A stretch of 64,000 nucleotides of DNA from Chryseobacterium cheonjiense (GCF_012927265.1 NZ_JABBGF010000003.1:62001-126000), one strand, 5' to 3'. Positions 8,038-17,604 are shown, numbered from the stretch's first letter. A program made the numbers and translations. The notes: a model not told the origin generated them from the letters alone.

Positions 8038-9274
8038 TTCCTTTTATTTTTTTTAAGAAAATATTGATCTTTTTCCTTATTTTATTGTATAGTGTCTTTT
8101 CGAGATAATGAACTCTCCTGGTCAGCTTATCGATCTCTGCCAGATAAAAAATAGTGTCTGCATTATTGCCGCTGCTTTCCTTTTTCTTTAACCGGCTAAT
8201 AAAAGATAATCTTATTTCAAATAATTTTCCTATTGTTTCCACAGAAAAATGATCTCTGATATGCGCTTCTGCATTATCTCTTATTTTACCTAAATTGGAA
8301 AAATTATTTTTAATATACTCAAGTTTTTCTGCGGCATCGGAAACGTCTGGTTTAGCCAGGGTAAGCCCTTCTTCAATCAATCCTTTTGTATTTGAGGTTT
8401 TAATTAAATTATAACGTACTAAAAAAGAGTTGTTTACATTCATGAAGTCCAAATTTCCCGAGTAACCTGTTCCAACTACAATTTTTCCGTAAGACATGGC
8501 TTCGGCCAAAGTTAATCCGAAGCCTTCTGAGCCGTGAAGTGAGATTAGCACATCAGATTGCTGAATTAGGGAGTGAAGTTTTCCTTTGGAAAAATGCTCA
8601 TTAATGATGATGACATTTGAAATACCGCTGTATTTTTCTAATGCTTTAGCAGCATCTTTACTCCTTTCGAGATTGTGGGTTTTTACAATGAGAATGTTTT
8701 CAGAATCATTTTCAAAAATATTGAGAAAGGCACTGATCGTACCCTCAGGGTTTTTTCTAATCGTAGTACTTAATGAATCAAAAATAGTGATGTATATTTT
8801 AGCTTCCGGCTTAATGAGGTATTCATTCCGGTCAAATTCTTGAGAAGGGTTAAATTTTTGAATGGGGTGTGAAAAGCGGATCACCGGAATTCCGGTGTAT
8901 TTTGTGAAGATATTAACACAAAAATCGCTTGGCACCCATAGCTCGTCAAATATATTTAAAAATTCTGCTGTTTTATCTGATACTTCTGGAAATTCCCATG
9001 CCCAGTAAACAATATTATAATAATCGGAAAGACGAATATCCTGATTTTTAGAGAAGAATTCGTAGGTTACATTGCTGTTGATGTGAAAAATGTTAACAGG
9101 TGCGTCAAGTTTCTTTTCAGCATCGTTTGTTATTCTTTCAAGAGTAGTTGCAGAATAATTGATTCTATTGACTTTAATGCCTGCATTTTCCATGGCAATG
9201 GCATTAACTCTTGTTGCCTCAGCAATTCCGAACTGGCCGTCAAAAAATCCGTGATAATTTACACTGAGCTGCAT
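8030..9274 (-). CDS. Family 4 glycosyltransferase (GT-B), last gene of the minus-strand glycan operon
   Basis: A 414-residue GT-B transferase. It begins with a G-F-F-D-G-Q-F-G-I-A-E-A-T-R motif and carries the donor-site motif HGSEGFGLTLAEAMSYGK near residue 245, followed by GTGYSGNLDFMN. These are nearly the same as in the gene at 6711-7973, so a duplication is likely. The C-terminus is lysine-rich with a short coiled-coil-like segment (ending KIRKKINIFLKKIKGKK). It starts 3 bases after the upstream transferase stop, within a tight operon. Acceptor and donor sugars are not identifiable. Confidence 0.88.
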   Translation of the reverse strand: MQLSVNYHGFFDGQFGIAEATRVNAIAMENAGIKVNRINYSATTLERITNDAEKKLDAPVNIFHINSNVTYEFFSKNQDIRLSDYYNIVYWAWEFPEVSDKTAEFLNIFDELWVPSDFCVNIFTKYTGIPVIRFSHPIQKFNPSQEFDRNEYLIKPEAKIYITIFDSLSTTIRKNPEGTISAFLNIFENDSENILIVKTHNLERSKDAAKALEKYSGISNVIIINEHFSKGKLHSLIQQSDVLISLHGSEGFGLTLAEAMSYGKIVVGTGYSGNLDFMNVNNSFLVRYNLIKTSNTKGLIEEGLTLAKPDVSDAAEKLEYIKNNFSNLGKIRDNAEAHIRDHFSVETIGKLFEIRLSFISRLKKKESSGNNADTIFYLAEIDKLTRRVHYLEKTLYNKIRKKINIFLKKIKGKK

Positions 9275-9277
9275 AGG

Positions 9278-10465
9278 TTATAAATTTTTTATTTTTCCTT
9301 CTATTTGTTCTACTGAAAAAGGCTTCAGGCTGTCCGCCGAGTTTTCGCAGAGCGTACCCCATAGCTTTTCGTCATTATTCAGCTGGATAATGGCTTCTGC
9401 AAAGGATTTCTCATCATTAGCGATGAGGACATTCTTTTCATTTAAAAGCTGCATGCCTTCGGCCCCGATGTCGGTAGTGACTACCGGCAGGAAATATTCG
9501 AAAGCCTGGCCTATTTTTCCTTTCACTCCTGCCCCGAAACGTAATGGGGCCACCATCAGTTTAGATTTCATAAAATGATCCTCAATACTTTCCACAAATC
9601 CTAAAAACTTAAATTTTGGATATTGTTTCAAATCGAGCTTTTCTGCAACGTTTCCTATTACGCTTACTTCAAGTTCAGGATTTTCTTTCCATACCAGAGG
9701 CATTATTTTTTCATACAGAAACTTCACGGCATCAATGTTCGGCTCGTGAATGGATCCTATAAATATAATTCCGCTACTTGCTTCAAAATCATTCCTTTCG
9801 GAGATATCAATTTTAGGATAGTGTATATTGGAAATGGTAAGAATTTTTTCTTCATCGGCGTATTTTCGCATGATGTCTTTTTCCTTATCGGAAATGGCAA
9901 TAATATAATCCAGTTGAGGTGCAATTACCGTTTCTAAACGATAGAAGTGTTTGAAGTTTTTCTTTAACGAAATACGGTTTGGCTCAAGCTCAATAGCTCT
10001 TTTAAAGCGTAAAAAATGAATATCCACCATATCATAGATGAATTTTGATGAAGGCAGAATGTTTTTTATTTTTTTATAGAATAAATTCAATGCAAGCGGT
10101 CCGTTAAACCAGACATAATTTACTTTTTTAAAATGAGTAAGAAATTCGTAAATGTTTTTATATTTTGTGTTTTCTACAAATACAATGATATCGTGCTGCT
10201 GGTAAAATTGTACATAAGAATTATCTTCAAAAATATGAGGAGCAAAAAGAATACAATTAAAGCCTGCCTTTTTATAGATCATAATAATTTCTTTGAGCCT
10301 GTTGGACCCGGAATCCTTATCATGGGAAGGAATATCTCTTGATGCAAATAAAATAGTTCTTTTTGAAGGGTTAAAAGATGTTATGTTAACAATCTCCTGT
10401 GTATTTAAAATTTTGAGTTTTTCTTTTCTTTCAAAGTGTTTTTTTATTTTCTTTATAATTCCCAT
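9278..10465 (-). CDS. Glycosyltransferase family 4 protein
   Basis: A 395-residue GT-B enzyme. The N-terminal Rossmann half contains SRDIPSHDKDSGSNRL, the acceptor-side loop typical of Bacteroidota GT4 proteins. The C-terminal half has IIFIGSIHEPNIDAVKFL and FGAGVKGKIGQAFEYFLPVV, the donor-binding region with one clear glutamate. Its ATG overlaps the stop of the upstream gene as TAATG, indicating translational coupling. Specificity is unknown. It is the sixth gene of the operon that begins with ornithine aminotransferase. Confidence 0.85.
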   Translation of the reverse strand: MGIIKKIKKHFERKEKLKILNTQEIVNITSFNPSKRTILFASRDIPSHDKDSGSNRLKEIIMIYKKAGFNCILFAPHIFEDNSYVQFYQQHDIIVFVENTKYKNIYEFLTHFKKVNYVWFNGPLALNLFYKKIKNILPSSKFIYDMVDIHFLRFKRAIELEPNRISLKKNFKHFYRLETVIAPQLDYIIAISDKEKDIMRKYADEEKILTISNIHYPKIDISERNDFEASSGIIFIGSIHEPNIDAVKFLYEKIMPLVWKENPELEVSVIGNVAEKLDLKQYPKFKFLGFVESIEDHFMKSKLMVAPLRFGAGVKGKIGQAFEYFLPVVTTDIGAEGMQLLNEKNVLIANDEKSFAEAIIQLNNDEKLWGTLCENSADSLKPFSVEQIEGKIKNL

Positions 10466-11457
10466 TATTGAGTTTTTTCATTGAGCCTGAAGACTTTATC
10501 CGTCCAATAATCCAAGGTATATCTGTTATAAATCTCTTTCGGAACTTTTTCATACGGGGTCTCAAAAAAAGATTTTTCCAGGTTATTGCATGTTTCGTTC
10601 AAAACTAAAATGTTCTGAGGATTGTAAAAATCATAGCTTTTAATTAATTCATTATCAGTAACAATTTTCTTTTCCAAAGCCATGGCTTCAAAAACCCTGA
10701 AACTAAGACCATATTGGTTTTCACGGGTAAGGTCAAGCAAAGCTCGCGAATTTTTATAATATTTCGGAAGCTTTTTATGACTTATTTTTTTAATACTGAA
10801 GATAATATGGAGATTTTCAGGGATCTTAAAAAACGCATTTCTCAATTGATGTTTCCATCCCTTTTTTCCGATGATAATAATCTGAAATCTAGCCTGTATC
10901 TGGAGTAATCTTTTGGTAAGCAGCTTGATGAATTCTACTCTTTTAGTGTCGTAAGATGTAATGTAAAAGAGATCTATTTCAGGCTTTTGTTTTTCGCATG
11001 GGCAAGACGGAAGATATATATAATTAGTGAGTTTTTCGAAGCCGTATTTTTCTACATCGGCGATATCAAATGAAAAAATTTTATCAAAAAGATCAAGTTT
11101 TTTTTCATCTACCACCACACGGTCAAGGCTGTCGTAAAGATAGGTGATAAGACGGGCGGTATATTTTCTGATTTCCTGAAGCGTAGACAGATCAAACGTG
11201 TCAGGATTCATCACAAGAATCTGATCCTGATATCCCAGTTTTTCAAGAGCCTCGGTAACAAACCGTTGTCTTTTTTCTGTTTTCAGGTTTTTATTAAGGA
11301 AAATTTTACTTACTGCATTCGTTGCCCTTTCACTAAAATTAGAATGGGTTACATCGCCAATTTTAATGTGATGGGCATCTATATTTTTAGAACGTAAAGC
11401 ATCAACTATATAGTGGTCGTATCCCCAGAAATCGAAACTAATTACACAAATTTTCAT
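10465..11457 (-). CDS. CgeB-like glycosyltransferase
   Basis: A 330-residue protein resembling the CgeB/spore-coat glycosyltransferase group. It begins with MKICVISFDFWGYDHYIVDAL-type Rossmann segments, has a middle DLFYITSYDTKRVEFI segment, and carries a C-terminal motif YGLSFRVFEAMALEKKIV that corresponds to the nucleotide-sugar binding region of GT-B enzymes. No signal peptide or membrane segment is visible. The family is assigned by motif pattern only and the substrate is unknown. Intergenic distance to the preceding GT2 gene is 4 bases, and its stop overlaps the next start. Confidence 0.7.
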   Translation of the reverse strand: MKICVISFDFWGYDHYIVDALRSKNIDAHHIKIGDVTHSNFSERATNAVSKIFLNKNLKTEKRQRFVTEALEKLGYQDQILVMNPDTFDLSTLQEIRKYTARLITYLYDSLDRVVVDEKKLDLFDKIFSFDIADVEKYGFEKLTNYIYLPSCPCEKQKPEIDLFYITSYDTKRVEFIKLLTKRLLQIQARFQIIIIGKKGWKHQLRNAFFKIPENLHIIFSIKKISHKKLPKYYKNSRALLDLTRENQYGLSFRVFEAMALEKKIVTDNELIKSYDFYNPQNILVLNETCNNLEKSFFETPYEKVPKEIYNRYTLDYWTDKVFRLNEKTQ

Positions 11458-11461
11458 TCAG

Positions 11462-12223
11462 TTAGTTTGCTCCTTTTAATGATTCATAAGTTTCAAAAAC
11501 ACTTAAGGACTGTAAATAAGAAAGCTGGTAGCCTTCTTTTCCGTCAAGAATACCTAAACGCAAAATGTATGCCTTAAAAAATTTAAAGGCTGTTTTTGAA
11601 TATTGTGCTGCACGACTGTATTTTTTTCCACGGGCTGCCAGTTCCTGCCCTTTCAGAATACCGTAGTGAAGCATTTTTGTTTTATAGGATTCATAATCAT
11701 TAACGGAAAAATGCAGGAGTTTATTTTTCATTATCCCTATGCTTCCGTTTACATGCAGCGTTTCGTGAACTTTTTTTCCACTGATGTATCTCGCTTTAGA
11801 CTTTCTGAAAAGCCTGAAATTCTTATCGGTTTGTGTTCCGGAGTAATGAATGGGTTTCCCGGCAAAATAGAACTTTCTGAAAAAATAATAAGCATCTTTC
11901 TGAACAGGGCTATTTAATTCTTCCAGAATTTCCTTTTTTAAAGGCGTAGTGATTCTCTCATCTCCGTCCAGAAATAATACCCAATCATTTTTTGCGGCGT
12001 CCAAAGCTATATTTCTTTGCTTTGTAAAGTCCTCAAACGCATTTTGAATTACTTTTACTTTAGAAAATTGCTTTGCAATTTCTATTGTTTTGTCCGTACT
12101 GAATGAATCTACCACGATAATCTCGTCACAGAAATCAAAGCACTCCAATACTTCCTGAATGTTTTTTTCTTCGTTATACGTTATGATTAAGCCACTTACA
12201 TTCATCATAACCTGTTCTGCCAT
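11462..12223 (-). CDS. Family 2 glycosyltransferase, WaaE/KdtX-like
   Basis: A GT2 enzyme of about 250 residues. The N-terminal motif is GLIITYNEEKNI, followed by [36 protein letters not shown] (the DxD metal site) and later GKKVHETL. This order is typical of WaaE-type LPS-core glucosyltransferases. It is a paralogue of the gene at 13001-13789, which has the same motifs. The true start may be the later ATG at 12205 (MNVSGLII), since GT2 proteins normally begin at the first strand. Gap to the upstream deacetylase gene is about 20-40 bases. Confidence 0.88.
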   Translation of the reverse strand: MAEQVMMNVSGLIITYNEEKNIQEVLECFDFCDEIIVVDSFSTDKTIEIAKQFSKVKVIQNAFEDFTKQRNIALDAAKNDWVLFLDGDERITTPLKKEILEELNSPVQKDAYYFFRKFYFAGKPIHYSGTQTDKNFRLFRKSKARYISGKKVHETLHVNGSIGIMKNKLLHFSVNDYESYKTKMLHYGILKGQELAARGKKYSRAAQYSKTAFKFFKAYILRLGILDGKEGYQLSYLQSLSVFETYESLKGAN

Positions 12224-12242
12224 TCCAATTAATTTTTCTTTC

Positions 12243-13004
12243 CTAAAACATTTTTAATCTTCCAAAGATAAGTTTTAATTTGAAATGTATCAGCGTGTCT
12301 TTCCCCTTAATATCGATTCTGCATAATTCATAAGGTTTATGGTAGGGGGACGAATTAATTTTGTTTCCGATTCTTACGGCATAAAGAATATTAAGACGCT
12401 GTAAAACTGAAAAAACAGCCTGTTTGTCAGAATTCTTTTTAGGATACTTTCCGTAGGGATAAGCAAGGACTTTAGAATAGTTTATATTTTCTTTATCGAG
12501 AATCTGCATGTTTCTTTTAAGATCATTTTCTATAAAATCTGCAGAAACGGTTTTAAAGTTTTGATGAGAGTGGCTGTGGAGACCAATCTCAAAATATTTT
12601 CTGTTCAGCCGCCGAATTTCTTCAAAAGACATCATCTTGTTTTCTTTATATCCTTTCAGGATAAATTCTGTGGGTATAAAAATGGTGGCTTTCAGATTAT
12701 ACTTTTCCAGTAGGGGAGGGAGATATGTTTCATTGTTTTTATAGCCGTCATCAAAGGTAATAACAATGCTTCGTCGAGATGGAATATTAAGTTCGCTGAA
12801 AAATTTTGAAGTATAATTTTTTCGCTGTAAATAGCTGAACTGTTCTTCGAGATTTTTGAGGCTTACCGTGAGATCATCATTACTTTCCTCCATGATCTGA
12901 TGATACATTAAAATGATCAGCCGTTTTTTCGGAAAAAGAAAAAGATAAATCCGGAAATACAGAAACAGAAAGAGAATTATAATAATTATTAAATAAAATA
13001 TCAT
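12243..13004 (-). CDS. Membrane-anchored polysaccharide deacetylase (NodB homology domain)
   Basis: A 253-residue carbohydrate esterase 4 protein. The first 24 residues are almost all Ile, Leu and Phe and form a signal anchor, so the enzyme should face the periplasm. NodB motif 1 is TFDDGY (catalytic base D85, metal ligand D86), motif 2 is HSHSH (H142 and H146), and YPYG takes the place of motif 3. It likely removes an acetyl group from a GlcNAc-type residue in the glycan built by its neighbours. It overlaps the upstream GT2 gene by 4 bases (ATGA), evidence of coupling. Confidence 0.9.
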   Translation of the reverse strand: MIFYLIIIIILFLFLYFRIYLFLFPKKRLIILMYHQIMEESNDDLTVSLKNLEEQFSYLQRKNYTSKFFSELNIPSRRSIVITFDDGYKNNETYLPPLLEKYNLKATIFIPTEFILKGYKENKMMSFEEIRRLNRKYFEIGLHSHSHQNFKTVSADFIENDLKRNMQILDKENINYSKVLAYPYGKYPKKNSDKQAVFSVLQRLNILYAVRIGNKINSSPYHKPYELCRIDIKGKDTLIHFKLKLIFGRLKMF

Positions 13005-13789
13005 AAAAAGTTGCCGTATTTTTGCTCCAATTCTATCATCCGTATTTTTTCAAACAGTTTGATGTATTTTAGAAAAGTATAATACGACATAGTTTTAGCT
13101 ATATAGAAGCCCGGAAACCCATCCAGAAAACCAAATTTAAAAATAAAAACTTTTATAAATACAAAAATAGGATTGATGATAATTTTGAAACGGTTGATCT
13201 TTTTGCCTCTTTCAAACATTTTTTCAGCCATCATATCAGAATACCTGTTGATTTTCGTAACATGATGATGAATATTCTTATACGTGTAATGGTTGATTTT
13301 TCCTTCCAGGATGCCTGCTTTTTCGTGAGTTACTAAAAACTCATGTACTTTATCGTCAGAATATTTTGCAGAACCATTTCTGAAAAGTCTTTCCTTGCAA
13401 ACATCTCCCCATCCTCCGAATTTAATCAGGTGAATGCCTAAATGATTATTGTACTTTGCCCGATAAACTGAAAATTCAGGATTTTGCTGAGATATTACTT
13501 TCTGAATAGATTGTTTTAATTCTTCATCAGGAACTTCATCAGCATCAAGAAAAAGAATCCATTCGCCGGAACATAGCCCGAGCGCATGGTTTTTCTGCTC
13601 ACCATATCCGTTAAATTTCTTTTCAAAAAACTGTATTTTAGGACAATGCTGCAGGCAGATTTCTTTGGTTCTGTCTGTTGAAAAGCTGTCTACGACAATA
13701 ATTTCGTCAACAATTTCCGAAATTGAGTTGAAAAGCCTTACAATATTATCCTGTTCATTGTAAGTAATAACTGCTAGTGAAAGTTTCAT
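13001..13789 (-). CDS. Family 2 glycosyltransferase, WaaE/KdtX-like
   Basis: A 262-residue GT2 enzyme. Motifs in order are [47 protein letters not shown] (DxD) and DDKVHEFLV. It is a clear paralogue of the enzyme encoded at 11462-12223. The C-terminal part is basic and hydrophobic ([17 protein letters not shown]), which could form a peripheral membrane contact. It overlaps rocD by 4 bases upstream and the deacetylase by 4 bases downstream, so it is firmly inside the operon. The acceptor is unknown. Confidence 0.88.
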   Translation of the reverse strand: MKLSLAVITYNEQDNIVRLFNSISEIVDEIIVVDSFSTDRTKEICLQHCPKIQFFEKKFNGYGEQKNHALGLCSGEWILFLDADEVPDEELKQSIQKVISQQNPEFSVYRAKYNNHLGIHLIKFGGWGDVCKERLFRNGSAKYSDDKVHEFLVTHEKAGILEGKINHYTYKNIHHHVTKINRYSDMMAEKMFERGKKINRFKIIINPIFVFIKVFIFKFGFLDGFPGFYIAKTMSYYTFLKYIKLFEKIRMIELEQKYGNFL

Positions 13790-15039
13790 TTCTGCTGAAA
13801 TGAAAGAATGGTTTTTTCAATAATTTTTACACAGTCTAGAAGCTGTTCTTCCGTAATCACCAATGGTGGTGCCAGTCTGATGATATTTCCGTGGGTTGGT
13901 TTGGCCAGAAGTCCGTTTTCTTTTAATTGTAAACAGATATTCCAGGCTGTAGAACTTTCCGGAGTATCATTAATCAAAATAGCATTCAGCAATCCTTTTC
14001 CTCTTACTTTGGTAATAAGATCGGTCTTTTCGATTACTTTTTCAATTTCGGAACGGAATAATCTTCCAAGCTCTTCAGCTCTCTCAGACAGTTTTTCTTC
14101 CTTTACAACATCCAGTGCGGCAACGGCTACAGCACAGGCAACAGGATTTCCTCCAAAGGTAGAGCCATGTTGGCCGGGTTTTATGACATTCATGATCTCA
14201 TTATTGGCCAGTACTGCCGAAACAGGATACATTCCACCGGAAAGGGCTTTTCCTAAAATTAAAATATCCGGCTGTACGTCCTCATGATGACATGCAATCA
14301 ATTGACCTGTTCTTGCAATTCCTGTCTGAACTTCATCTGCAATAAAAAGAACATTGTTTTTTTTACACAATTCAGAAGCGTTTTTCAGATAGCCGTTATC
14401 AGGAACGTAAACTCCCGCTTCACCTTGGATCGGCTCAACCAGAAATGCAGCAATATTATCTGACTCCCTGCTTAGAACTTCTTCCAGTGCAGCAAGGTCA
14501 TTGTATGGAATTTTTATGAATCCCGGAGTAAAAGGTCCGTAATTCTGATTGGCATCCGGATCGTTTGAAAAGGAAACAATAGTGGTTGTTCTTCCGTGGA
14601 AGTTATTCTCACAAACAACAATTTTAGCAGCATTTTCTGAAATGCCTTTTACTTCATAGCTCCATTTTCTGGCCAATTTTACAGCGGTTTCCACAGCCTC
14701 GGCTCCGGAGTTCATCGGTAATACTTTATCAAACCCAAAAAGAGCAGTAATCTTTTGCTCATACTCGCCCAGTTTTGAGTTATAAAAAGCTCTTGATGTT
14801 AAAGCCAGTTTTTTAGCCTGCTCTACCAGAGCTTCTACAATTTTTGGGTGTGAATGTCCTTGGTTTACAGCGGAATAAGCAGATAAGAAATCATAATATT
14901 TTTTACCTTCCACATCCCAGACGAAAACGCCTTCTCCTTTGTCCAGCACAACGGGAAGAGGGTGGTAATTGTGAGCACCATGTTTGTCTTCAAGATCGAT
15001 AAAATATTGTGAATCTTTAACTATTTCTGCTGTTGACAT
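13786..15039 (-). CDS. rocD: Ornithine--oxo-acid transaminase
   Basis: RocD converts ornithine and 2-oxoglutarate to glutamate-5-semialdehyde and glutamate, using PLP. The 417-residue fold-type I aminotransferase shows [50 protein letters not shown] and the PLP lysine in [15 protein letters not shown]. The ATG at 15039 is preferred; the longer start at 15057 lies in the -7 box TACATTTG (15055-15062). Its stop overlaps the following glycosyltransferase gene by 4 bases, so a catabolic enzyme heads a glycan operon. A sugar-modifying aminotransferase is an alternative, but the motifs fit ornithine transaminase better. Confidence 0.92.
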   Translation of the reverse strand: MSTAEIVKDSQYFIDLEDKHGAHNYHPLPVVLDKGEGVFVWDVEGKKYYDFLSAYSAVNQGHSHPKIVEALVEQAKKLALTSRAFYNSKLGEYEQKITALFGFDKVLPMNSGAEAVETAVKLARKWSYEVKGISENAAKIVVCENNFHGRTTTIVSFSNDPDANQNYGPFTPGFIKIPYNDLAALEEVLSRESDNIAAFLVEPIQGEAGVYVPDNGYLKNASELCKKNNVLFIADEVQTGIARTGQLIACHHEDVQPDILILGKALSGGMYPVSAVLANNEIMNVIKPGQHGSTFGGNPVACAVAVAALDVVKEEKLSERAEELGRLFRSEIEKVIEKTDLITKVRGKGLLNAILINDTPESSTAWNICLQLKENGLLAKPTHGNIIRLAPPLVITEEQLLDCVKIIEKTILSFQQK

Positions 15040-15347
15040 ATATTTGATTTTGCGCAAATGTAAACATTATAAATGAGATAGCTAAACAGAAATCCTGTGC
15101 TGAAAATAAAGGGAATTTAAGAACTTTTAAGCCGCTTCTAAAACTGAATCAGAAAATATTTCTTATACAGATAATCTGTTATAGTTATTCTATCTTTAAA
15201 ATATAAAAATTAAATTTTCCTTAATTTAAAATTAAAATGTCAAATTTCAGTCAGACCTTTACAAAACTCAGAATTTAACAATTGTTTAGATCTGACGCAT
15301 AAAAAAACCGCCTTTTTAAAGGCGGTTACAAATTATATACAAATCAA
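15040..15347. other. 308-bp intergenic region, rocD promoter and accC terminator
   Basis: On the minus strand it holds the rocD -7 box at 15055-15062 and, at the far end, the accC terminator. The roughly 230 bases between them are very A/T-rich. I see no open reading frame, RNA gene or repeat there. Confidence 0.55.
15300..15327 (-). terminator. accBC terminator
   Basis: AACCGCCTTT and AAAGGCGGTT form a 10-bp stem at 15306-15327. On the minus strand it is followed by a run of seven U (A-run at 15301-15307). Confidence 0.85.
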
Positions 15348-16703
15348 TTAATGATTGTCATACTTTCTGTCCATTACAAAATCCTCCATGAATTTTGTAG
15401 TGTAGTTTCCTGAAAGATAAGCTTCGTTATCCATCAGCTGTCTGTGGAAAGGAATCGTAGTTTTCACCCCTTCAATATAAAATTCTTCCAATGCTCTTCT
15501 CATTTTTGCAATCGCTTCTTCACGGGTCTGTGCCGTTGTGATGAGTTTTGCAATCATGGAATCGTAATTAGAAGGAATCGTATATCCTGAATAAACGTGA
15601 GTATCTACTCTTACACCATGTCCTCCCGGAATATTTAATCCTGTGATTTTTCCCGGAGAAGGCCTGAAATCCATGTAAGGATCTTCTGCGTTGATTCTGC
15701 ATTCGATGGAATGTAATTTCGGATAATAATTGATTCCTGAAATTGGAGTTCCCGCAGCCAGAAGAATTTGTTCTCTGATCAGGTCATAATCAATTACCTG
15801 CTCAGTGATCGGGTGTTCTACCTGGATTCTTGTATTCATTTCCATGAAATAGAAATTTCTGTGCTTGTCTACAAGGAATTCAATGGTTCCCACACCTTCA
15901 TATCCAATGAATTCAGCAGCTTTTACAGCAGCTTCTCCCATTTTTTCACGAAGTTCATCCGTCATGAAAGGAGAAGGAGTTTCTTCCGTAAGTTTCTGAT
16001 TTCTTCTCTGAACCGAACAGTCTCTTTCAGAAAGGTGACAAGCTTTACCAAACTGGTCTCCAGCAACCTGGATTTCTATATGTCTCGGCTCTTCAATCAG
16101 TTTTTCCATATACATTCCTCCATTTCCGAAGGCTGCAACAGCTTCCTGGATAGCAGATTCCCAGTGATCTTTAAGGTCTTCGGCTTTCCAAACGGCTCTC
16201 ATCCCTTTTCCGCCACCTCCTGCAGTAGCTTTGATCATCACCGGATAACCAATTTCCTCAGCAGTTGTTGCAGCGATTTCATAAGACTCAATCAAACCGT
16301 CTGAACCCGGTACGCAAGGTACACCTGCGGCTTTCATGGTTGCTTTGGCATTTGCTTTGTCTCCCATTTTTTCAATCTGTTCAGGAGTAGCACCGATGAA
16401 TTTGATGCCGTTTTTTTGGCAGATTCTTGAGAAGTTAGCGTTTTCTGATAGGAAACCGTAACCTGGGTGAATGGCGTCTGCATTGGTAATTTCTGCAGCA
16501 GCAATAATATTAGGAATTTTAAGATAGGAGTCTTTACTCATTGCAGGACCTATACAAACCGCTTCGTCTGCAAATCTTACATGAAGACTGTCTTTGTCTG
16601 CAGTTGAATAAACTGCTACGGTTTTGATCCCCATTTCTTTACAAGTACGTAAAATACGCATTGCAATTTCGCCACGATTGGCAATTAATATTTTTTTGAA
16701 CAT
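15348..16703 (-). CDS. accC: Biotin carboxylase subunit of acetyl-CoA carboxylase
   Basis: AccC uses ATP and bicarbonate to carboxylate biotin carried on AccB. The 451-residue protein has the standard order: N-terminal [25 protein letters not shown], the ATP-grasp glycine loop [26 protein letters not shown], and [17 protein letters not shown] with the catalytic arginine region. Length is normal (about 450). It lies 84 bases downstream of accB on the same strand and they are evidently cotranscribed; the gap contains short repeats. The terminator just past the stop suggests accC ends the operon. Confidence 0.97.
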   Translation of the reverse strand: MFKKILIANRGEIAMRILRTCKEMGIKTVAVYSTADKDSLHVRFADEAVCIGPAMSKDSYLKIPNIIAAAEITNADAIHPGYGFLSENANFSRICQKNGIKFIGATPEQIEKMGDKANAKATMKAAGVPCVPGSDGLIESYEIAATTAEEIGYPVMIKATAGGGGKGMRAVWKAEDLKDHWESAIQEAVAAFGNGGMYMEKLIEEPRHIEIQVAGDQFGKACHLSERDCSVQRRNQKLTEETPSPFMTDELREKMGEAAVKAAEFIGYEGVGTIEFLVDKHRNFYFMEMNTRIQVEHPITEQVIDYDLIREQILLAAGTPISGINYYPKLHSIECRINAEDPYMDFRPSPGKITGLNIPGGHGVRVDTHVYSGYTIPSNYDSMIAKLITTAQTREEAIAKMRRALEEFYIEGVKTTIPFHRQLMDNEAYLSGNYTTKFMEDFVMDRKYDNH

Positions 16704-16716
16704 CTTAATGCTATTT

Positions 16717-16760
16717 TAAATTTGAAAATTTGAGAATTTGAAATTGATTTACAATCAATT
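16717..16760. repeat. AATTTGA direct repeats and hairpin between accB and accC
   Basis: Three near-identical AATTTGA/G units occur between 16718 and 16743. They are followed by a perfect inverted repeat, AATTGATT-tac-AATCAATT (16742-16760). The element occupies most of the 84-base accB-accC gap. Function is unknown. Confidence 0.6.
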
Positions 16761-16787
16761 GTCAATCATCATTAATCAATTATATAA

Positions 16788-17273
16788 TTAAGATGGATCT
16801 ACTAAGAATAAAGGTTGGTCGTACTCTACAGGGGTAGCGTCATCCACTAAAATCTTAATGATTTTTCCACTTACTTCGGATTCGATCTGGTTGAATAGTT
16901 TCATTGCTTCGATTACGCAAACTGTTTTGCCAATAGAAACTTCGTCACCTACATTTACAAATACATCTTTATCGGGAGATGGTTTTCTGTAGAAAGTTCC
17001 GATCATTGGAGACTTGATGGTCACATATTTACTGTCATCAGATGCTGCTTCAGCTTTTTCGGCTGGGGCAGCTGCAGGAGCAGAAGCCGGCGCAGGCGCA
17101 GCAGCTACCTGCTGAGGTGCAGTGTGGTAAACTGCAGGTTGAGCATAAGCAACTTCGCTACCCGCTAATGGAGTTTTAATAGTGATTTCGAAATCTTTAG
17201 TTTTGTATTTTACTTCAGAAACTTCTGCTTTAGATACAAACTTAATAAGATTTTGTATGTCTTTAATGTCCAT
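16788..17273 (-). CDS. accB: Biotin carboxyl carrier protein of acetyl-CoA carboxylase
   Basis: AccB carries the biotin that shuttles carboxyl groups between AccC and AccA/AccD. The chosen ATG at 17273 gives 161 residues, the usual size; a longer in-frame start at 17339 is upstream of the promoter. Residues 1-45 are the N-terminal helix/strand region, then comes an Ala/Pro-rich linker (about 60-85), then the biotinyl domain with the biotinylated lysine in VIEAMKLFN (the Met after Lys in the usual EAMKM is Leu here). A minus-strand promoter with TTTG at 17326-17329 and TATCTTTG at 17297-17304 precedes it. Confidence 0.96.
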   Translation of the reverse strand: MDIKDIQNLIKFVSKAEVSEVKYKTKDFEITIKTPLAGSEVAYAQPAVYHTAPQQVAAAPAPASAPAAAPAEKAEAASDDSKYVTIKSPMIGTFYRKPSPDKDVFVNVGDEVSIGKTVCVIEAMKLFNQIESEVSGKIIKILVDDATPVEYDQPLFLVDPS

Positions 17274-17296
17274 AAATTTGATATTTGATTTTGGGT

Positions 17297-17329
17297 CAAA
17301 GATACCAAAAAATCGTAAAAAACAACAAA
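17297..17329 (-). promoter_or_regulatory. accBC promoter (TTTG-N21-TATCTTTG)
   Basis: Read on the minus strand, TTTG (17329-17326) is followed after 21 bases by TATCTTTG (17304-17297). The predicted transcript starts about 20 bases before the accB ATG. The -33 box overlaps the rpmF terminator stem. Confidence 0.6.
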
Positions 17330-17364
17330 AAACCGCCAAATTTTATAAAAATCGGGCGGTTTTT
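17327..17364 (-). terminator. Terminator after rpmF
   Basis: AAAACCGCC (17329-17337) and GGCGGTTTT (17355-17363) form a 9-bp stem with a 17-base loop. On the minus strand it lies between the rpmF stop and accB and ends in a U-rich tract. Confidence 0.65.
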
Positions 17365-17400
17365 GTATTAAAACGAGTGTTTTCCAGTGAAAAACGACTC

Positions 17401-17604
17401 TTAGTTTTCTTCAGTAGCTGTTACTTCTTTTTCCAATACTACTTTACCTCTGTAGTAAAGTTTTCCTTCATGCCAGTGAGCTCTGTGGTATAGGTGAAGC
17501 TCTCCTGTTGTTGCATCTTTAGCTAATTGAGGAACTACAGCTTTGTAGTGAGTTCTTCTCTTATCTCTTCTTGTAGACGATTGTCTTCTCTTTGGATGTG
17601 CCAT
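17401..17604 (-). CDS. rpmF: 50S ribosomal protein L32
   Basis: L32 is a small protein of the large ribosomal subunit. The 67 residues begin [20 protein letters not shown], the highly basic L32 N-terminus, and continue with [19 protein letters not shown], matching the conserved H.....G.YYRGK end. There are no zinc-binding cysteines, so it is the zinc-free type. It follows yceD by 59 bases, the order yceD-rpmF being conserved across many bacteria, and precedes accB. Confidence 0.96.
   Translation of the reverse strand: MAHPKRRQSSTRRDKRRTHYKAVVPQLAKDATTGELHLYHRAHWHEGKLYYRGKVVLEKEVTATEEN

Noticed and set aside
14000..14290. Antisense open frame over rocD (13808-14287)
   Set aside because: It is a Ser/Phe-rich shadow of the aminotransferase coding strand.
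15768..16304. 178-residue open frame on the plus strand inside accC
   Set aside because: It is fully antisense to a well-supported enzyme and its protein is rich in Ser and Phe with no motif, as expected from reading conserved coding sequence backwards.
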